From Hexactinellida sp. DTS-2022 (lineage: Eukaryota; Porifera; Hexactinellida), in NCBI GenBank assembly GCA_028753945.1, contig JAPNXP010000003.1:1178001-1242000 (forward strand): a stretch of 64,000 nt of DNA, read 5' to 3'. The position numbers were made by a program, and so were the translations under genes. Shown one piece after another: positions 9,582 to 21,753 of this stretch; the stretch's first letter is position 1, and the number at the start of each line of letters is the position of its first letter. Under the pieces are notes generated by a model. That model was not told where the DNA came from and did no database searches. It saw only the letters and a list, made by a program, of their open reading frames with translations.

Positions 9582-10813
9582 GGATGCTTGCCGCCGAGAA
9601 TGTATTAGCGATATGGGTGGTTTCCACAATATTTTGAATATTGCTTTGAAACTCTCTATACTAGACTGTAATTACATAACTAAGCATATAATCACCACTG
9701 TATAACTTCCTTTGTTCTATTTTCGGAATCAATTTGAATAACATTGTTTAAGGCTTCCTATCTCGGTAATACTATCGATATCAAAGCGCGACCAAGATTT
9801 CTAGGAAACTATCAAAGCTATAGTTCCATAAATTTATGTCTATAATCAACAGTTCTAGATCTACAAATTTGACCATTTTCAGACAGATTAGATCATAGTA
9901 AAGTATTCTAGAATTACAAACTCCGTAAATGCGTGAAATTCATTAAAACTTCCTAATTTATGCCTTTTTCTCTGTCATTGAACAGGAACCAAATCTTAGG
10001 TCTGTTCAATAAAGGTAAAATATGTTGGTTACAGTGTATACTAATCTAAATAAAAATTTCATAGAGCAAAATCCAATACTTTTTCTAAAATCTTGGTTGA
10101 AAGCTCCAAAAATCCTGACTTGAGCAATCGACGCTCAAAGTTTTTCCCTGCAAATACAATTAGAACTAATCTATTACAGGGTGTTTCATCCCTGGATGGA
10201 TTCATCAGTTAAGGTCCCATTCGCTTAAGCATTGTATTTTGAATAATTTGTTGGTTTGGGAATGATTTGGAACTGCCAATAGCAGTCCACGTTCTTTTTG
10301 GGACACTTCTATAGCAAAATGTAATTCAATAACTATCTGAAATTGTTATTTTTGTCATTATACAGGTCAGTTTAGCTTTGGTTATATGAACTTAGTCCAT
10401 AGTGTATAAGATTATAAGAAAAAAGCTTATGAATTTGTATTATTATTGTTCATTGACAAAAAGATATGCCAGGTTTGGGGTTCGAACCCAGGAACACTTG
10501 CATACTGTTCCGATATGCTACCAACTGAACTAATGGAACTTCTAAATATTAGAAAATGTATTCTATTCCATATAAAAGGAATATATAATATTATAAATGT
10601 ATATAAATGTGAATAAATGTACATATACTACATTCATTTAATGGCCAAAACATCAATAATTACCTCACTAATATGTCCCCTAAAGGGGATAGAGGACTTA
10701 TTTTTTTTAATTTCAATTCAAGCAAATTCCATGACATAGTAGTAATATATTTCACACTAATCTCGAAATTCAACTTGGTTGATTAATTCGCTAGAATTCC
10801 GAAGCAAGCATCC
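9582..10813 (-). mobile_element. TTAA element with tRNA-like module, 1,232 bp (GGATGCTTGCCGCC family)
   Basis: Read on the minus strand it begins GGATGCTTGCTTCGGAATTC and ends GGCGGCAAGCATCC. TTAA follows at 10814-10817; the other flank reads TTTA, a decayed TTAA. It is colinear with the 680-bp copy at 56081, including the tRNA-like block (B box GGTTCGAACC at 10479-10488, palindromic). It lies between the Helitron 5' end and its first coding region, so it was inserted into the Helitron. The CRE-like site kept in other copies is degraded here. Confidence 0.8.
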
Positions 10814-11104
10814 TTAATTGGGCGAGTGTAAATTAATTCATCCAATCAGTTATTTTTGTTCCGTTTGTACAGCCAATTAGTTATTTGAATTCCGTTTGTA
10901 TAGCTGTTGTGTTCCTATATAATTTCCCATAATATAAACAACAATTGAATATACATATAGACCAATAAAATTCAACCTTAAATTTGTTTTGTTGTCAATT
11001 TAATAGTCATTCATATTGCTATATATAGATCCAGTTGACATATTTTTGCAAACTTCAGTCATAGTTGACATAATAAATCCAAACCTGTTATTAAACTATT
11101 ACCT

Positions 11105-11470
11105 ATGCCACTTAAAAAACGTTCGCGTGTTGGTAATGATTGTAAACAAACGCCCAATACAGCGAGAAAGGGAATAAAACGGGAAAATAAAAGTTACCAC
11201 CAAAGACAAGTCCGTCTGCAAACAGATCGAACAACAACTGCAGCCTCGAGAAATTGCGAATCTGTTCAACAGACGCAGGCCCGTCAGCAGAAAGATCGGA
11301 TAACAACTGCAACCTTGAGAAATTTCGAATCTGTTGAACATAAGGAGGCCGTCAGAAGAAAGATCGGACAACTACTTCAACCTCTAGATCCACAAAATGG
11401 GATAATCTCTCTGGCGCTGCTTTTTCATATGATGCCAATACTGACTATAAGAACCACTCCTCTCTGCTAA
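11105..11470 (+). pseudogene. Helitron N-terminal region (QTQARQQKDR repeats)
   Basis: The frame opens with MPLKKRSRVGND and contains imperfect repeats of the form ASRNCESVQQTQARQQKDR, found at the start of many animal Helitron proteins. It degenerates after DPQNG. Further conserved pieces follow in other frames up to ~11990 (for example CCNNGKVQLPNLEQPPELLE near 11540 and GEHERRFNAPV near 11805), so the coding region continues but is broken by several shifts and stops. Confidence 0.6.
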
Positions 11471-11923
11471 TTAGTTCCATGACAGAAAGAAGTTCCTTTT
11501 GCAATGCAAAAAAATGAAAGGAGACCAGCAGGCTTATGCTGTAATAACGGAAAAGTACAGCTGCCCAATCTAGAACAGCCACCAGAACTGCTGGAATATT
11601 TAATGCTGGGAGAGACTGCTGAATAAAAAACATTTCTTACAAAAGGTGCAACACAATCCCAGGAGTTAGAAATCAAATAGTTCTCCCACTTCAAGATATG
11701 CTGCACAACAATAACAGTTATGTTACTTTTTTCAAATCAGCTATAGAAAGAATGTCTGAACAGGAATACCGAATTATAATTAAAGCTGATAAGATCCCTG
11801 AGGGCGAACATGAGCGAAGATTTAATGCTCCAGTCTGAAATGAGGTAGCCATATTGATTGTTGGACAAGAATTCGAAAAACGAGACATAGTCTTCGAATA
11901 GAAAAGCAGTGGCCCAATAAGAA

Positions 11924-13500
11924 TTGCTGAAACCCATCGTACTTATGATAGCCTTCAATATCCTTTTATTTTTGGGGGAGAAGATGGATACAACCTTAAA
12001 ATTCTGCAACAGGATCGATCCCATTACCAAGGTCAAGAATCCTGGTGAAAAAGTTTCCTTCTATGCATATCGTTTCATGGTACGTGATGACAACTTCTAC
12101 ATTATTCAACGCAGCAGGAATCTATTATACCAGTTTGTTGTGGACACGTATGCCAAAGTAGAGACAGAACAGCTCAGATTTGTCCGACTAAATCAGAAGA
12201 AGTCACGTGTACATGATTACATCCATCTGAGAGATGCTGTAGCTGGTGATGCTAAATCACACAATATTGGCCAATTAGTTATTTTATCTTCATATTTCAC
12301 TGGAAGCCCACGCTACATGCATGAAAGAACGCAGGATGCTATGACTTTTGTCCGGGATTATGGCAAAGCAGATTTGTTCATAGCATTCACCTTCGACCCG
12401 CTTTGGCCTGAGATTACTGATTCATTAATGGTGGCCCAGAATAGGCATTACCGCCATTATATTATTGCAAGAGTATTCCGGCAAAAGGTTATCAAGCTGA
12501 TGGAGCTTGTTACAAAAGGAAGTGTTTTCGGTAAAACACTCTGCCACCTGTACACTATCTAGTGGCAGAAACGCGGTCTCTCACATGCCCACATATAGAT
12601 TTGGCTTAGAGAAAAAATCCCACAAACTATGATAGAACAATGAATCAGTGCAGAATTTCCTACCCTCAAGAAGTCTCGAAATATACAACATCATAAGAAG
12701 ATAAATGATTCATGGAATGTGCGGAGCTCTCAACAAGAATTCACCATGCATGAAAGATGGCAGATGCACAAAAAATCACAAAATGCTTAGTGGTGGAAAC
12801 ACTGTGTGGTGATTATGGATATCCCAAGTACGAAGAAGACCAACTGATGAAGGTGGTTTCTCAGCAACTGTGCGACAAGGACAATTGGGAGAGGTGACTG
12901 TTGGTAAGAAATGAGTAGTCAGCTACAGTCCTTTGATGTGCAAAATCTTTAATCAAATCTATCAAATATGTTTGCAAATATATCAATGGTTTCGCACTTG
13001 AAAAATAATTAGGGGGTGAAATAACTAAATTTCAACAAGGACGTTATATTAGCAGCAACGAGGTACTGTGGAGACTCTTCAGCTTTCGATCCATGAGCGA
13101 TATCCAACAGTTGTGAATCTCAGTGTTAATCTAGAAAATGGCAAACGTATCTATTTCACAAAAGAGACAATACATCAACAAATAGAAGCTCCCTTCAATA
13201 CTACACTTAATGAATTTTTAAACTTTCCAAAGAAGATCACTTTGACAAAATTATACTTTATGTGGAAGTCCCAAAATACTACACCTGGGGACAGAGTAAC
13301 AGAAAGTTCAAAAGACGTACCCAAGGATCATCGGCAGAAGGATTTCACGTAGTCAAGGCAAGTGATGCACTTGGGAGAGTTTACATAGTCCACCCCAATA
13401 ACTTTGAATGCTTATGTTTTAGGAAGCTCCCACTTCATGTTCATGGTTCAACCTCATTCCAATACTTGAGAACTGTGAGTGGTCATATTTATCCAACTTA
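11924..13500 (+). pseudogene. Helitron Rep (HUH nuclease) domain, decayed
   Basis: The Rep domain nicks and joins single-stranded DNA during rolling-circle transposition. The open part (to 12562) contains the Helitron_like_N text YAYRFMVRDDNFYIIQRSRN and GSPRYMHERTQDAMTF, then FIAFTFDPLWPEITDSL, the motif-1 region. Beyond the stop the sequence goes on with WQKRGLSHAHI (12563-12595), the HUH-like metal site. YVCKYINGFA (about 12968-12995) is the YxxKY two-tyrosine catalytic motif. ERYPTVVNLSVNLENGKRIYF (13089-13150) and GRVYIVHPNNFECLC (13372-13416) match the region after Rep. Several stops and frame changes separate these blocks. It was interrupted at 13498 by a TTAA element. Confidence 0.8.
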
Positions 13501-13501
13501 A

Positions 13502-14200
13502 GGTTCAGGTATACTCTACAAATTTCGAATATTTAGATAAAATCTAAATCATTGTCTATTTCTCTTTTATTGCATTTTGGGATTGTATTGATACCAATGA
13601 GTACTCTCAAGAGATTTCTAAGAAAGATTCCTATATTTTTAAAGTTTGACACACTTTGGTCCCCTCAATTTAGGAATAATTGCTGTAAATTTTTTTTTAA
13701 AAAGCCGCTATCTCAAAACTAACATTTTCAGAATTGCGGAAGAAGTCATTTTGTGAATTTTGGTCGTAGAATCAAAAACTCAACGGTTTCGGAGAGATCT
13801 CGTAAAGATACAACTTATCAGTGCTGCGATTTACCCTAATATGAATAGTTCATCTGTTTTTTGGATTTTGGATAAGTAAAATCTCCATTTGAAAATCGAC
13901 ATCACATAAAAGTATTTAAAATCCAGAAAAATGTAGATATTCACAATTCCTGTACTCAAAAGTTATATTATATCCAGCTAAACACATTTTATCAATAATA
14001 TTCTTGGTCTTGTTTATCTTTGCTGATTGATCTATTCCGCAAAAATGGTAAAATTAAAAAATAGATTTTTCCTCTCTTAGTATATTTGCCAATATTATTG
14101 TATTTTTGGCATCCTGAGGATGAAGTAAACCCGCTGTAAAAAATTTAATTGATTCTGGCAAATACTTTTGATAGAAGTGCTCTAGAGTAGACCTGAACCT
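13502..14200. mobile_element. TTAA element, 699 bp (GGTTCAGGTATACTC family)
   Basis: Flanked by TTAA at 13498-13501 and 14201-14204. The left end GGTTCAGGTATACTCTA and the right end TAGAGTAGACCTGAACC are inverted repeats (one mismatch). The Helitron coding text stops before it (GHIYPT) and resumes just after it (AACNALGLLEDDSHW), so the insert is defined from both sides. No coding capacity. Confidence 0.85.
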
Positions 14201-14204
14201 TAAA

Positions 14205-14664
14205 GAGCAGCATGCAACGCATTGGGTTTGTTGGAAGACGATTCTCATTGGAATGATACCTTATCATAAACTGCTAAGACTGATTCTTCGACAAAGCTTA
14301 GATACCTGTCCGCCATCATGTTAGCAACATGTGGACTATCAAACCCAAGCAACTATGGGAAAATTATAAGGACAGTCTTTCAGAAGATTTACACCATCAA
14401 GTCCAGCAGAATAATACTACTGTTGAAATAAACTATACTGATGAGATCTACAACATGGCTTTGATATTGCTAGAAGATTTGGTCCTGTCCATAAATGGCA
14501 AAGCCCTACAAGAGTTTGACTTACCGTCTCCAGTGCGCACCAACGTCCCAATTTCCAACCGAGAAATCATGAAAAAACGAATTATGCTTTGAACAATTGG
14601 AGTCATACATTCAGGGTGATGAACCTCTGTTAGTGCCAGATCAAGCCGCTGCATATGATAGGAT
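14205..14664 (+). pseudogene. Helitron linker between Rep and helicase
   Basis: This piece resumes right after the TTAA element with ALGLLEDDSHW, then KLRYLSAIMLATC and, in the open frame 14329-14592, WENYKDSLSEDLHHQV, MALILLEDLVLSINGKAL and LPSPVRT, all typical of the segment between Rep and PIF1 in animal Helitrons. One or two frame changes are present. The text breaks at the 14657-14664 duplication of the next insertion. Confidence 0.7.
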
Positions 14665-17076
14665 CAGGGCCGGATTTGGGTTGCGCGGGGCCCGTGGCAT
14701 ATTTTTCCGCGCGGGGCCCCTTGATCATATTGCAAACGATTAAAATTGGCTTCCTTTAGCCCACAGAAAACTGATTTTTGGTTGGATCAATCATGGAGTG
14801 CTAGGGAAAATATTGCCTACTCATAAAATATTTAAGATTAACGAAGTTCCTTTTCCTCCCCATGCCATCAACATTTCACATGTGTGTTAACGAAATTAAA
14901 ACTCGATTGTTGTATGTGGGTATGTTTGTCTGGCTTGTATTCATGTGATAGGAGAATAGAAACCGCACTTATAATTGAGATAGAGGCTAGCTTCCAAATA
15001 GTCATATAGGTAAACAAGTATGCTGATTCTAAATTTCGCATTTAGAAATTTCTAATATCAATATTTATTGTTGTTGTTTTCAATAAAGTAAATAAATTGC
15101 TGAAAATTCAAAATGAACCCAGAGTCTGGCTTCCAGTTGGTGTAATAGGTGAACGAGTGAGTGTGCTGATTCCGATTCTCGCATTAAAAAAATTCAACAT
15201 GAATATTTATTGTTGTTGCTGACAAAATATGTAAACAAATCGGTGAAATTCAAAATTATGGAGTCATATAATTATTGGTTTAGGGAGGGATAAGGCCGCG
15301 TAGCGGCCGTTAAGGATGCTTGACGCCAAATAATCCGGTATTTAACTTCAAAAATTTAAGTGTCGATTATTGTGAAATAACATGCAAAAAAAACCTGGAA
15401 TTCTGTTGGAAGTGCAAATTTTCAAAAATCTAGAATATTTTTGCTCAAAAGTGCATTATTAGTGACGTCATTTTTGATGACATCGGTGATTATGTGAACA
15501 TTCCTCACATTTATCACCATTGATGGTTATTTATGTGCATTTTGATACTAATATCAGTTCATATATAACTAATATGTATCAACTGCACGGTGGAAAGCAT
15601 ATGGAGAATGTATACTTGAGGTTATGGGTTCGAATCTCTATGGTGACTATCTTTTTAATTATTCTGGGATATAAAGCCATTCAATTGAAAGCTTCCACAA
15701 ATATGAATGGTGCATATACATAGTAGTTCAAAACATTGCTGGAATGAACTTTCTGTTGAATTTCGAACAATTCTCACAGCCAATTACATCAAATTCCTTT
15801 TCCAGCTGGTGTCCCAAAATAAAGTGGACTTGCATAAATGGATAAATATCAAGTCAATTAGTTACGAACAATGACTGAATACATGTAAAGCTTATCGTAC
15901 GAATAGAAGCTTACATACTCCTTCCATACCGGGATGAAACACCAATTGAAATGTATCTATTATTAGTGGGAATAACCTGGTAAACTTTGAACGCTTGTAT
16001 CTCAAAACTCATTTTTTCGACCTTCTCGGCATTAGTTGAGAAAAAATATTTAGCGGAATGACTAAAAAAACTCAGATATACTTGTATACACTATTGTCAA
16101 TAAAAATGACTAGCTTGGGAGCGATTGTACAAGAACTAAGTGTTCTTTGAACCAATTTGGTGTAAAATTGTCAAATTTTGACCGATTTTTGAGATAACAA
16201 GGGTCAAGCACCCACAGGATAGAAAGTAGGAACTCTACACTACCAAAGCTAGTCATTTTTTCATTCCTAGTTGTGGGGAATATGTACAAAACTTTTCAGA
16301 ACTTGCGCCACAATATAACACTCTGGATAATGCCGAGAAGTTTTGATTCTATAGTATTACGGGTATGAGAAGCCAAAAAAAATATTTTCACCCTCCCTGA
16401 CAAAAATATAAATCCAAAAAATGATCTCAAGTGCTAAATATCTTAGTTAGGATAAAGGATCTTATGTTTATAGTGATTTACCATTGTTTGGACAAAACTA
16501 TGGAAACTGCCCATTACAGCTAATGTTAACTCGCGTTCAGCATCCTTAACTTGATGTGTGTAGCACCGATCCGTCACAAAGCTACCTAGAAAGAAGGGCT
16601 CGTGTTTACGAATAATGAAATATATTACATCTGAATTTAGTCTGAAATTCAATACGTATGCAGAGCCGAGGCACCGGATTAGAACCTGTCTGGCAAGGGA
16701 GTTTAAGAGCGAGCGTAGCGAGTGATTGATTTGGGATCTGGGGGCTTGCCCCCCGATTTTTTTGTAAACTTAATACTTGAATTCTCAGGACAATTAGTAG
16801 AATTTGGATTAATTATGAATATTAGTAAATAAGACCCTGGTTCATTTAGTCGAAAATCAAAGAATTAGGTCACGTTGGTATGATAGTTACTTCATTGCGC
16901 GGGAAAAAAGAGACTATATAGTAATACTCAAACTATGGCACATAAAGTAGATACATCGAATTTGAACATTTTTTGTCTAAAAAAAATCTACCCACCGGAG
17001 GGTCCCAAGCGCGGGGCCCCCAAAGCGCGGGGCCCCCGGCATATGCCGCATCTGCCGTATGGTAAACCCGGGCCTG
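14665..17076 (+). mobile_element. hAT-type element, 2,412 bp including a nested TTAA element
   Basis: Flanked by a perfect 8-bp duplication GATAGGAT (14657-14664, 17077-17084). Ends are CAGGGCCGGATTTGGG and CAGGCCCGGGTTTACC (reversed). The sequence just inside both ends is GC-rich (GCGCGGGGCCC), unlike the AT-rich surroundings. Without the 15314-16545 insert and its TTAA it is 1,176 bp. The reversed copy at 57391-58753 is 1,171 bp without its own insert. It contains a tandem ~135-bp duplication (about 15005-15270) and no transposase, so it is non-autonomous. Confidence 0.9.
15314..16545 (+). mobile_element. TTAA element with tRNA-like module, 1,232 bp
   Basis: Left TTAA at 15310-15313, right TTAA at 16546-16549. 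It begins GGATGCTTGACGCC and ends CGTTCAGCATCC (partly diverged TIR). The empty site is preserved in the sister hAT copy at 57919-57922 (GCGGCC, GTTAAC, TTGATG when reversed). It contains the CRE-like TGACGTCA (15463-15470) and a tRNA-like stretch with B box GGTTCGAATC (15627-15636). The left ~650 bp are nearly identical to 21754-22390; the right half is more diverged. Confidence 0.88.
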
Positions 17077-17084
17077 GATAGGAT

Positions 17085-19000
17085 GAGACTAACTGTTCAG
17101 GAAGAGAGAGGAGACATAATATTTTTGGATGCCCAAGGTGGAACTGGCAAGACGTTTCTCATCAATCTTCCTTGGCAAAGATTAGAAGCCATAACAAGAT
17201 AGCGCTTTCAGTAGTATCTTCAGGCATTGCAGCAACTTTGTTGGGGGGAGGAAGAACTGCTCATTCTGCATTTAAATTGACCTCCAAACCAGGCTCACAC
17301 TGAAACTCCAATGTGCAACATTAAAAAGGGATCGGGATGTGCAACACTCCTGCAAAAATGTCACCTTATAGTCTGGGTTAAGGTGTTACCCTCTAGATTT
17401 CAGGGTAAATAATTGAGAAGATTTCTGAAATTATGTTTAACCAGGACTGATTGACTACCATGACTTTTTTCTCCCAAACATTCATCAAAAGATGATAATT
17501 ATACAATTATATGACGTCGATGTCCTTATATGGACAATTTTCAAATTTTTCTTTTTTTTTCTTTGAATCAGTGAATCTGGAAGAATGAATACAAAAATCT
17601 GAATTTTTATCTTGGAATGCCGATTTTTAATTAAAATGATCAGGATACGTAGATGCATGTTTTCAACCGCGGCAGTTTGGACATTATAATGCAAATATAT
17701 TCAATTAGGACACTTTTAGTGAGATTTTTGGCAATTTTTGGGACAATTTCACAAAAATGACAATAAGTTAGGGAAGACGGAGGAAATTTGAAATTCTGAT
17801 GCAGTTGAAAACATTGAGAATCGACTCAGGTAAAATTTATAATTGAAATGTTTCGGGCTAAAAAATGACGAAAAAGTTCAAAATTCAATTTTTGGCTTTT
17901 TTGACTTTTTTTCACTGTATTGAAACTTACATAGTTCATAACTATGGATTAATAGATAGTAGAACTATAATATTTGCAGAGATATCTTAGAACACATAGT
18001 GGTATCCAAATATGCAATCAAAACATTAGGTCGTCGTGAGTCGAAATATCAAGGGGGTAAGACCAAATGTACCATGTAACATAAGAGTGCATTTGAGGCT
18101 TTAGACAGAACTTTGCAAGACATATTCAACAACAAACTTTTGTCTGGTGGTGTAACTTTGGTGATAGCAGGTGACTTTCGCCAAACATTGCCAGTAATCC
18201 CACGGATCACACCAGCACATGAACTCAATGCATGCCTGAAAGCATCTTACCTTTGGCAACATGTAGAAAATTAAGATTGAATACAAACATGCAAGTACAC
18301 TTGCAATCTGCTGTCGGTGCCGCGCACTTTTCTGAACTTATCTTGCAAATTGGGAAGGTAACATCATCCAACACTATCAGGATATAAAATGGCTTTGCGA
18401 GAGAGCAATTCTTGCACCAAGAAATGACAAAGTTGAAATAAGAAACATCTCTTTACTAAAGCAACTACCGGGAACAGAAATATTGTACAAGTCTATAGAT
18501 ACCGTTGTTGATGCGAATAATGCTGTCCAATATCCAGCAGAATTTCTCAATTCTTGGATTTCCAGGGTTACCACTACACCACTTGGTACTCAAGATTGGA
18601 GCACCAATAAGGTTACTTCGAAATTTAGATGCAACAAAATTGTGTAATGGTACGCGAACTTCAGTGAAATCTATGACAGCCTCACGTAATTTAAGCCACA
18701 ATTCTAACGGGACAAGCCAAAGGAGAAGATGTCCTCATCCCAAGAATTCCACTATTGCATGTGGATATGCCATTCGAATTCAAGAGACTTCATTTTCCGG
18801 ATAAATAAGTTTTGCTATGACCATCAAAAAATCTCAAGGCCAATCTTGGAAAGTAGTTGGTCTCCACCTTGAAACGGGAGGTTCTCGCATGGACAACTAA
18901 TGTTGGGTGTTCTCGAGTTGGATCCAGCTCTAATATCCACATATTCGCGAAGGATGGAAAGACGATTAATGTTGTATATCTCAAAGCTCTACAATAAAGT
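17085..19000 (+). pseudogene. Helitron PIF1-type helicase, decayed
   Basis: It resumes immediately after the hAT element with RLTVQEERGDIIFLDAQGG and GGTGKTFLI (17140-17165), the Walker A of SF1B/PIF1 helicases that unwind the donor strand. Next come SGIAATLLGGGRTAHSAF (across a shift), the long TTAA insert, then AFEALDRTLQDIFNN and GGVTLVIAGDFRQTLPVIP (18139-18200), the Walker B/motif III region. AVQYPAEFLNSW and the frames containing HHLVLKIGAPIRLLRNLDAT and KLCNGTR (18580-18655) lead to the C-terminal MTIKKSQGQSWKVVGLHLE and SRVGSSSNIHIFAKDG text (~18820-18960). Many frame changes and stops are present. Confidence 0.85.
17382..18064. mobile_element. TTAA-type element, 683 bp (GGTGTTACCC family)
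   Basis: Left TTAA at 17378-17381 then GGTGTTACCCTCTAGATTTC. The right end, reversed, reads GGTCTTACCCCCTTGATATTTC-like text and is followed by AAAT rather than a clean TTAA. Helicase text stops at CHLIVW and resumes at SAFEALDRT, so the insert is real although the right target copy has decayed. No coding capacity. Confidence 0.7.
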
Positions 19001-19393
19001 CAATCTTCCGTAATATATTTACTAACCAGTAACCCGTCGCCATGGAACGAATTAGTTGCCATAAATCAATGTGCGACCGAATATTTCGGGAAAATGGAAG
19101 GGGTTTGGGATTGGGAAGCAAAATCAAATGCAGAAACAATAATTCAGTTGATAATGATCCAGTTAGCAATAACCAATAGGATTAGTATCCCAGTTGCCAG
19201 TAAACAATAGGATTAATACCCCATTTGGGAGTAGCCAATAGGATTATACTTTAACAATAAGCTTATATATATATATGCATAATAATACGCAAACACAAAA
19301 TGCAGTGTAATCATGTAACTAACACCATTTTGTCGAACCCGCATATATACAATTTGAAAAACTGAAGAAAAGTGGAGTAAATTAGAACCAAAC

Positions 19394-19422
19394 GCCGCCC
19401 AAAAGGGCGGCTTTTCGGCTAG
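19394..19422 (+). other. Helitron 3' terminus: hairpin plus CTAG
   Basis: GCCGCCC-AAAA-GGGCGGC (19394-19411) is a perfect 7-bp stem with a 4-base loop. Seven bases (TTTTCGG) later comes CTAG (19419-19422), and then T, the expected target base. The arrangement of a short GC-rich hairpin a few bases before CTRR is diagnostic of Helitrons. Confidence 0.9.
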
Positions 19423-20278
19423 TATTAGATAAATATGCATAATTAACGTCAACCAATCACAGTGTGGCAAAATGGCGATTATGGGGTAATAGGTATTTAC
19501 GTTAATGGTAAGCATAAAAGTTGCATTAGTACAGAGGTAGGAAATCGACTCCGTAGAATCCAAAAAATTTATTATTATTTTTCTAACTCAACTAGAAATA
19601 TGTGAAAATGACATCATCATTCATATATTTTGAATATGGGTCAATAATAATCAAATATTTATCACTCTATATATTATGCAAATTAATATAATTGGACGTG
19701 TATCATGTGCGTAGGCTTCGGTAGGTTTAATAGTGCCATGGTTCTACCAATAATTTACACTGAATCAGTGTTTTCTATTAAACATACTCAAAATTATCCC
19801 AAAATGCCCTACCTATGATGACTCATAATACATAATACCAATTATTAACTCGAGGCTACGCCCTATGCATGACACTACAATAGCTGCTCTACCTTATGTT
19901 AACATTTTTTATGGAAACAAATCAAAGATAAAATACCTAGGAGGCTAATACAAATGATTCAGTAACATGAATTGCATTTATTGATAGCTTTTCATAAGTA
20001 AATTATTGTATAATGTGTCTTGTACGCAGTTTGTTGAACCATAATATACCTTTATAGCTTTGAAACGATTTTTTACCAGTACAGGGTTGTTATTACACAA
20101 TATACGGACTAATTTCAATCAGAGTTTGTACAGATATAATGAAACTTCCGTCGTTATTATTCAAGCAAAATCAATTAATATTATTTTAAACCATTATTCG
20201 TTAACAACAGGAAGGGAAATTAGTCAATTAAGATGAAAGTTCAAAATTTGAAAAATTTAAAAACCGTCCGAAATATTA
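19423..20278. other. AT-rich stretch, no feature seen
   Basis: No open frame with a recognisable domain, no clear repeat ends. It separates the Helitron from the P-like element. Confidence 0.5.
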
Positions 20279-20558
20279 CAGTACATAGCCTACTCTATCT
20301 AAGGCCTACCATCAAAGCTGATATTTTGCACCAAGGATGAAGTAGTGTACGATATTTTATTGACCGATAGTTATTTATATTTATCTCTGTACAGTTAGAA
20401 ATATTTTAAAAATAGTTGGATCAACTTGTTGCTGATTTTTGTTAATTTTTAGTAATTAATTAATGCAATTCTCCTTCCACCGGTATTTTAAAGTACTTCC
20501 TAGTAATACTATATTTGACCTTGTTTCTTTTTAATAGTTAGATATTTAATTTTTCTCA

Positions 20559-20800
20559 ATGCCGAACTGTTCTGCCCCTGGCTGTAGGGTAATTATATCC
20601 CAGAAGAGCGCGTCCCAGTTTTTAAACTTCCAGATGGTCCACCTGAGTTACGACTTGCCTGGATACGTGCTCTCCATCGTGAGGATATTTCTGGCCTCAA
20701 AATGGTGTATGTGTGTGCTAAGCATTTTCCGGAGGAAGATATTCAATATTTTCACACGGTACCCAGAGGAGATGCACATCCTATGAGGTCCCGCGAGGAA
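20559..20800 (+). pseudogene. THAP zinc-finger domain of the P-like transposase
   Basis: THAP fingers (C2CH) bind transposon ends. MPNCSAPGC gives the first two cysteines. In other frames follow FKLPDGPPELR, LAWIRALHREDISGLK and VYVCAKHFPEEDIQYFH, the expected W and the final C-x2-H. Shifts separate the pieces, and the frame after HILxGPARK leads on toward the transposase body. Confidence 0.75.
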
Positions 20801-20925
20801 GACCCAAATTAAATCCTGGCGCTGTCTCCTCTCTCCTCCCTGGTTGTCCGTCTTATTATTCCTCTACCCCTTCAATTAGAATCAAACGAGCTCGGTTCTC
20901 TTAGGACTCCAAAGAGGAAGATTTA

Positions 20926-21749
20926 TTGAACCAAGCAACTAATCTCAGCTTGAGATCAGAGAATACAGAAATGGAGAAGTTTCGTGTTCGTTGCATACTA
21001 GAAATACGAGATAAGTTACCATTGATAACAATCCCAACTGACTGGTTAGTTTGGATTCAAACAGATAATTGTCTAGATTTTTTACCTAAGATGGAAAATC
21101 ATAATATTTGTGGAGATGTTTCTCTTGAAATAATTTCTTTTTTATCTGTGAACGGATATATATATATGGGGAGTCCATTTCTCTCTCACTTCTCTCTATC
21201 ATGATATTCGACAAATTGAAACGATGTTTACAGAGATTACTCTGAAACTTAGCTCTTCCCCTCAGAAGAAACATCCTCACCATATCTGTAAAGCAAAAGA
21301 ACATATTGAGGAGGCCATATGTAATCTATTAGATAGTGATGAAACAGAATTCAATTGTTCCGATTTGCCAAGATTACAATTTATTCTTGGCCAACTAGAG
21401 AATGTGGGTATTTACAAGAAGAGATGGAGATATAATGTTATTACACAAATCCTGGCCATAAAAACGCATCCGGTTTCTCCTGCTAGTTACAAATTTAAAA
21501 AGTTCAGAATGCATTTCTTTTCCACATGTTTACACACTAGAAAGGTTGAACTCTTCTTTTGGGGTGGAAAACGACTCTTGCTATCGATAACATGGTTTCT
21601 AGTTTACACAAAAATGGTCCTGTATTTCTCGTTAGATACCTTGCGCATCTATATCTGCTGAATACCTTTTTCCTATAATTATGTCTTGTATTTTGAATAT
21701 CGATTCTTGCGGTTTGAAAGTACAGATTATTTCCACCGACAATTACCCT
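20926..21749 (+). pseudogene. P-like transposase, N-terminal and central part
   Basis: Blocks include FRVRCILEIRDKLPLITIP and DWLVWI (20955-21060), then in the 21224 frame a helical segment EEAICNLLDSDETEFNC and RYNVITQILAIKTHPVSPAS (21427-21490). The last block corresponds to the 'sPa.Y.yl' block of P transposases, and the other P-like remnant here has SLQCQQISPACYRYLQS at the same place. The end of this part reads TDNYP immediately before the TTAA insertion. Several frame changes. Confidence 0.7.
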
Positions 21750-21753
21750 TTAA

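Larger units (their letters stand above)
9191..19422 (+). mobile_element. Helitron, about 10.2 kb with nested insertions (~5.2 kb without them)
   Basis: Rolling-circle transposon. The probable 5' end is TCTATATATATAAAAGACAA, preceded by A (9190). The 3' end is a GC-rich hairpin then CTAG, followed by T (19423). Insertion between A and T with TC...CTAG ends is the Helitron signature. On the same strand lie, in order, an N-terminal region, the Rep (HUH) nuclease with its two-tyrosine motif, a linker and a PIF1-type helicase, all broken by stops and shifts. Primary inserts: 9582-10813, 13502-14200, 14665-17076 (itself holding 15314-16545) and 17382-18064. The 3' end is strong; the 5' end rests on its form and the correct A|T context and is less sure. 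The element is dead, and its inserts are younger. Confidence 0.75.

Noticed and set aside
18377-18984. Minus-strand frames of 64-78 aa
   Set aside because: They lie opposite the decayed Helitron helicase, which explains their open length.
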